This document shows, piece by piece, positions 6,091-7,338 of a stretch of DNA of 7,338 bases. Origin of the DNA: Caldifarciminota bacterium (GTDB lineage Bacteria > Hydrothermota > Tepidihabitantia > SM23-42); assembly GCA_023128195.1 (NCBI GenBank), contig JAGMEL010000031.1, positions 1 to 7,338 of the forward strand, written 5' to 3'. The notes under the pieces were generated by a model that saw only the letters and a list, made by a program, of their open reading frames with translations, was not told the DNA's origin and did not search any database. Every line of letters begins with the position of its first letter. The first letter of the stretch is position 1. A program made the position numbers and the translations under genes.

Positions 6091-6118
6091 TTGACTAAAT
6101 CACAAATTTTAATATACT
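6091..6118 (+). promoter_or_regulatory. Promoter of the EF-G gene, leaderless geometry
   Basis: TTGACT (6091-6096) and TATACT (6113-6118) are 16 bp apart, and the ATG at 6125 follows after six bases, at the expected transcription start. No SD sequence lies between. The arrangement is nearly identical to that at 4483-4519. Confidence 0.72.
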
Positions 6119-6124
6119 AACAAT

Positions 6125-7338
6125 ATGACTGATCTTAAGAAAATAAGAAACATCGGACTTGCAGCACATATTGATGCAGGGAAGACAACTACAACAGAGA
6201 GGATATTGTTTTATTCAGGTAAGATAAGAAGAATGGGTGAAGTTGATGAGGGTTCGGCAACAATGGATTGGATGGAGCAGGAGAGAGAACGGGGTATTAC
6301 AATCACATCTGCTTCAACGACTTCCTATTGGAAAAATTACCGTATAAATATTATCGATACACCAGGGCATGTTGATTTTACAGTTGAGGTGGAGAGATCA
6401 ATGAAAGTACTCGATGGATTGATCGCAATATTTTGTGCTGTTGGTGGTGTGCAGCCTCAGAGCGAGACAGTGTGGCATCAGGCAGATAAGTACAAAATAC
6501 CGCGTATTGCCTTTGTAAATAAAATGGACCGGATTGGCGCAGATTTTGGTCGGGTGATAAAAAAGATGAAGGACAAATTATCATTAATGCCTTTGGTTCT
6601 TCAAATTCCGATTGCTGAAGAAGATAAATTTTACGGGTTGATCGATATTATTGAAAAGAAAGCCTTTTATTGGGAAGAAGAGACACTGGGTGCAACATAT
6701 AAAGAGGCTGAAATTCCTGAAAATTATAAAGATATTACTGCGCAATATCGAATCGAAATGTTTGAAACTCTTGCAGAACACGATGAGGAGCTTTTTGATA
6801 GTTATTTCGCCAAAAAGACTCTGCCAGTTGAAAAAATAAAATCGGTTATTAGAAAAGGGACAATCAATATGCACTATTTTCCTGTCCTGTGTGGTTCTGC
6901 ATTGAAAAACAAAGGTGTACAAAAACTTCTTGATGCAGTGCTCGATTATCTTCCGTCGCCAGTTGATCTACCTCCAGTAAAGGCATTTAATCCAAATACA
7001 TCAGAAGAAGAAATAAGAAAGCCTTCGATTGATGAACCGTTTTCAGCGTTTCTATTTAAAACTCAAACTGACCCGCATCTTGGTTTATTGTATCATATTC
7101 GGGTCTATTCTGGCCAAGTTAATAGCGGCGATAAAATACTTATTTATCCGCCAAAAAGAATTGATAGAGTTGGCAGATTGCTATTAATGCATGCTAATAA
7201 AAGAGAGGAAAGGCGATCCCTTGCTGTTGGGGAAATTGGTGTTATCATAGGTCTGCGAGAATGTAAAACTGGTTATACTCTATGCTCAACCAAACACCCA
7301 ATATCCTTTGAGGCATTGAAATTCCCTGAGCCAGTAAT
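6125..7338 (+). CDS. fusA: Translation elongation factor G, 3' end outside the window
   Basis: The reading frame is open from the ATG at 6125 to the window end, giving 404 residues of a protein usually near 690. EF-G is the GTPase that moves tRNA and mRNA through the ribosome and helps split ribosomes. GTPase motifs are complete: G1 AHIDAGKTT (14-22), G2 RGITI (56-60), G3 DTPGH (78-82, catalytic H82), G4 NKMD (132-135) and G5 GSAL (257-260, more often GSAF). The insertion typical of the EF-G G domain is present, and domain II starts near 297 (FSAFLFKTQTDPHLG). The usual str-operon neighbours rpsL, rpsG and tuf are not upstream and the gene has its own promoter, so it may be either the main EF-G or a paralogue such as spdEFG1. 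The remaining domains would be decisive. Confidence 0.93.
   Translation, partial: MTDLKKIRNIGLAAHIDAGKTTTTERILFYSGKIRRMGEVDEGSATMDWMEQERERGITITSASTTSYWKNYRINIIDTPGHVDFTVEVERSMKVLDGLIAIFCAVGGVQPQSETVWHQADKYKIPRIAFVNKMDRIGADFGRVIKKMKDKLSLMPLVLQIPIAEEDKFYGLIDIIEKKAFYWEEETLGATYKEAEIPENYKDITAQYRIEMFETLAEHDEELFDSYFAKKTLPVEKIKSVIRKGTINMHYFPVLCGSALKNKGVQKLLDAVLDYLPSPVDLPPVKAFNPNTSEEEIRKPSIDEPFSAFLFKTQTDPHLGLLYHIRVYSGQVNSGDKILIYPPKRIDRVGRLLLMHANKREERRSLAVGEIGVIIGLRECKTGYTLCSTKHPISFEALKFPEPV

Noticed and set aside
5858..6091. Minus-strand 77-codon open frame over the intergenic repeat region.
   Set aside because: It runs through the end of the methyltransferase gene and the inverted-arm element, its composition follows the heptad repeat, and it has no promoter or SD support.

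Overview
This is a bacterial chromosome window of AT-rich, compactly arranged, mostly housekeeping genes. Nothing in it clearly identifies a phylum. Leaderless starts next to consensus -35/-10 promoters, together with Shine-Dalgarno (SD) sites inside the operon, would fit an uncultured bacterial lineage, but that is a guess. I see no mobile element with a transposase, no RNA gene and no CRISPR array.

Layout. (1) 54-535, minus strand: a small cationic protein of unknown function runs into an alkyltransferase-like (ATL) DNA-lesion sensor with a TAATG stop/start overlap, behind a good sigma70-type promoter at 551-578. (2) 654-3617, plus strand: a metal-uptake operon with a Fur/Zur-family repressor, a ZnuA-type lipoprotein, a ZnuC ATPase and a ZnuB permease. 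It is driven by one near-perfect promoter whose transcription start is covered by a perfect 7-1-7 inverted repeat, the usual form of a Fur-family operator. (3) 3669-7338, plus strand: three translation-related genes, each with its own promoter: an RsuA/RluB-type rRNA pseudouridine synthase, an RsmF-type rRNA cytosine-5 methyltransferase, and an elongation factor G cut off by the window end.

How they work together. The repressor probably senses zinc and shuts off its own operon when zinc is sufficient. When zinc is short, ZnuA captures the metal outside the membrane and ZnuB/ZnuC import it. The three downstream genes share a role in ribosome modification or translocation but appear to be transcribed separately.

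Most interesting observations. The three translation genes have their start codon 6-7 nt after the -10 box and no SD sequence, so their mRNAs should be leaderless, whereas the operon genes zur, znuC and znuB have clear SD sites. All five promoters I found have a 16-bp spacer. The 231-bp gap before the EF-G gene holds a degenerate heptanucleotide repeat array flanked by long inverted arms. The small protein before the ATL gene carries a strongly cationic amphipathic helix. I did not find a convincing new multi-gene system.
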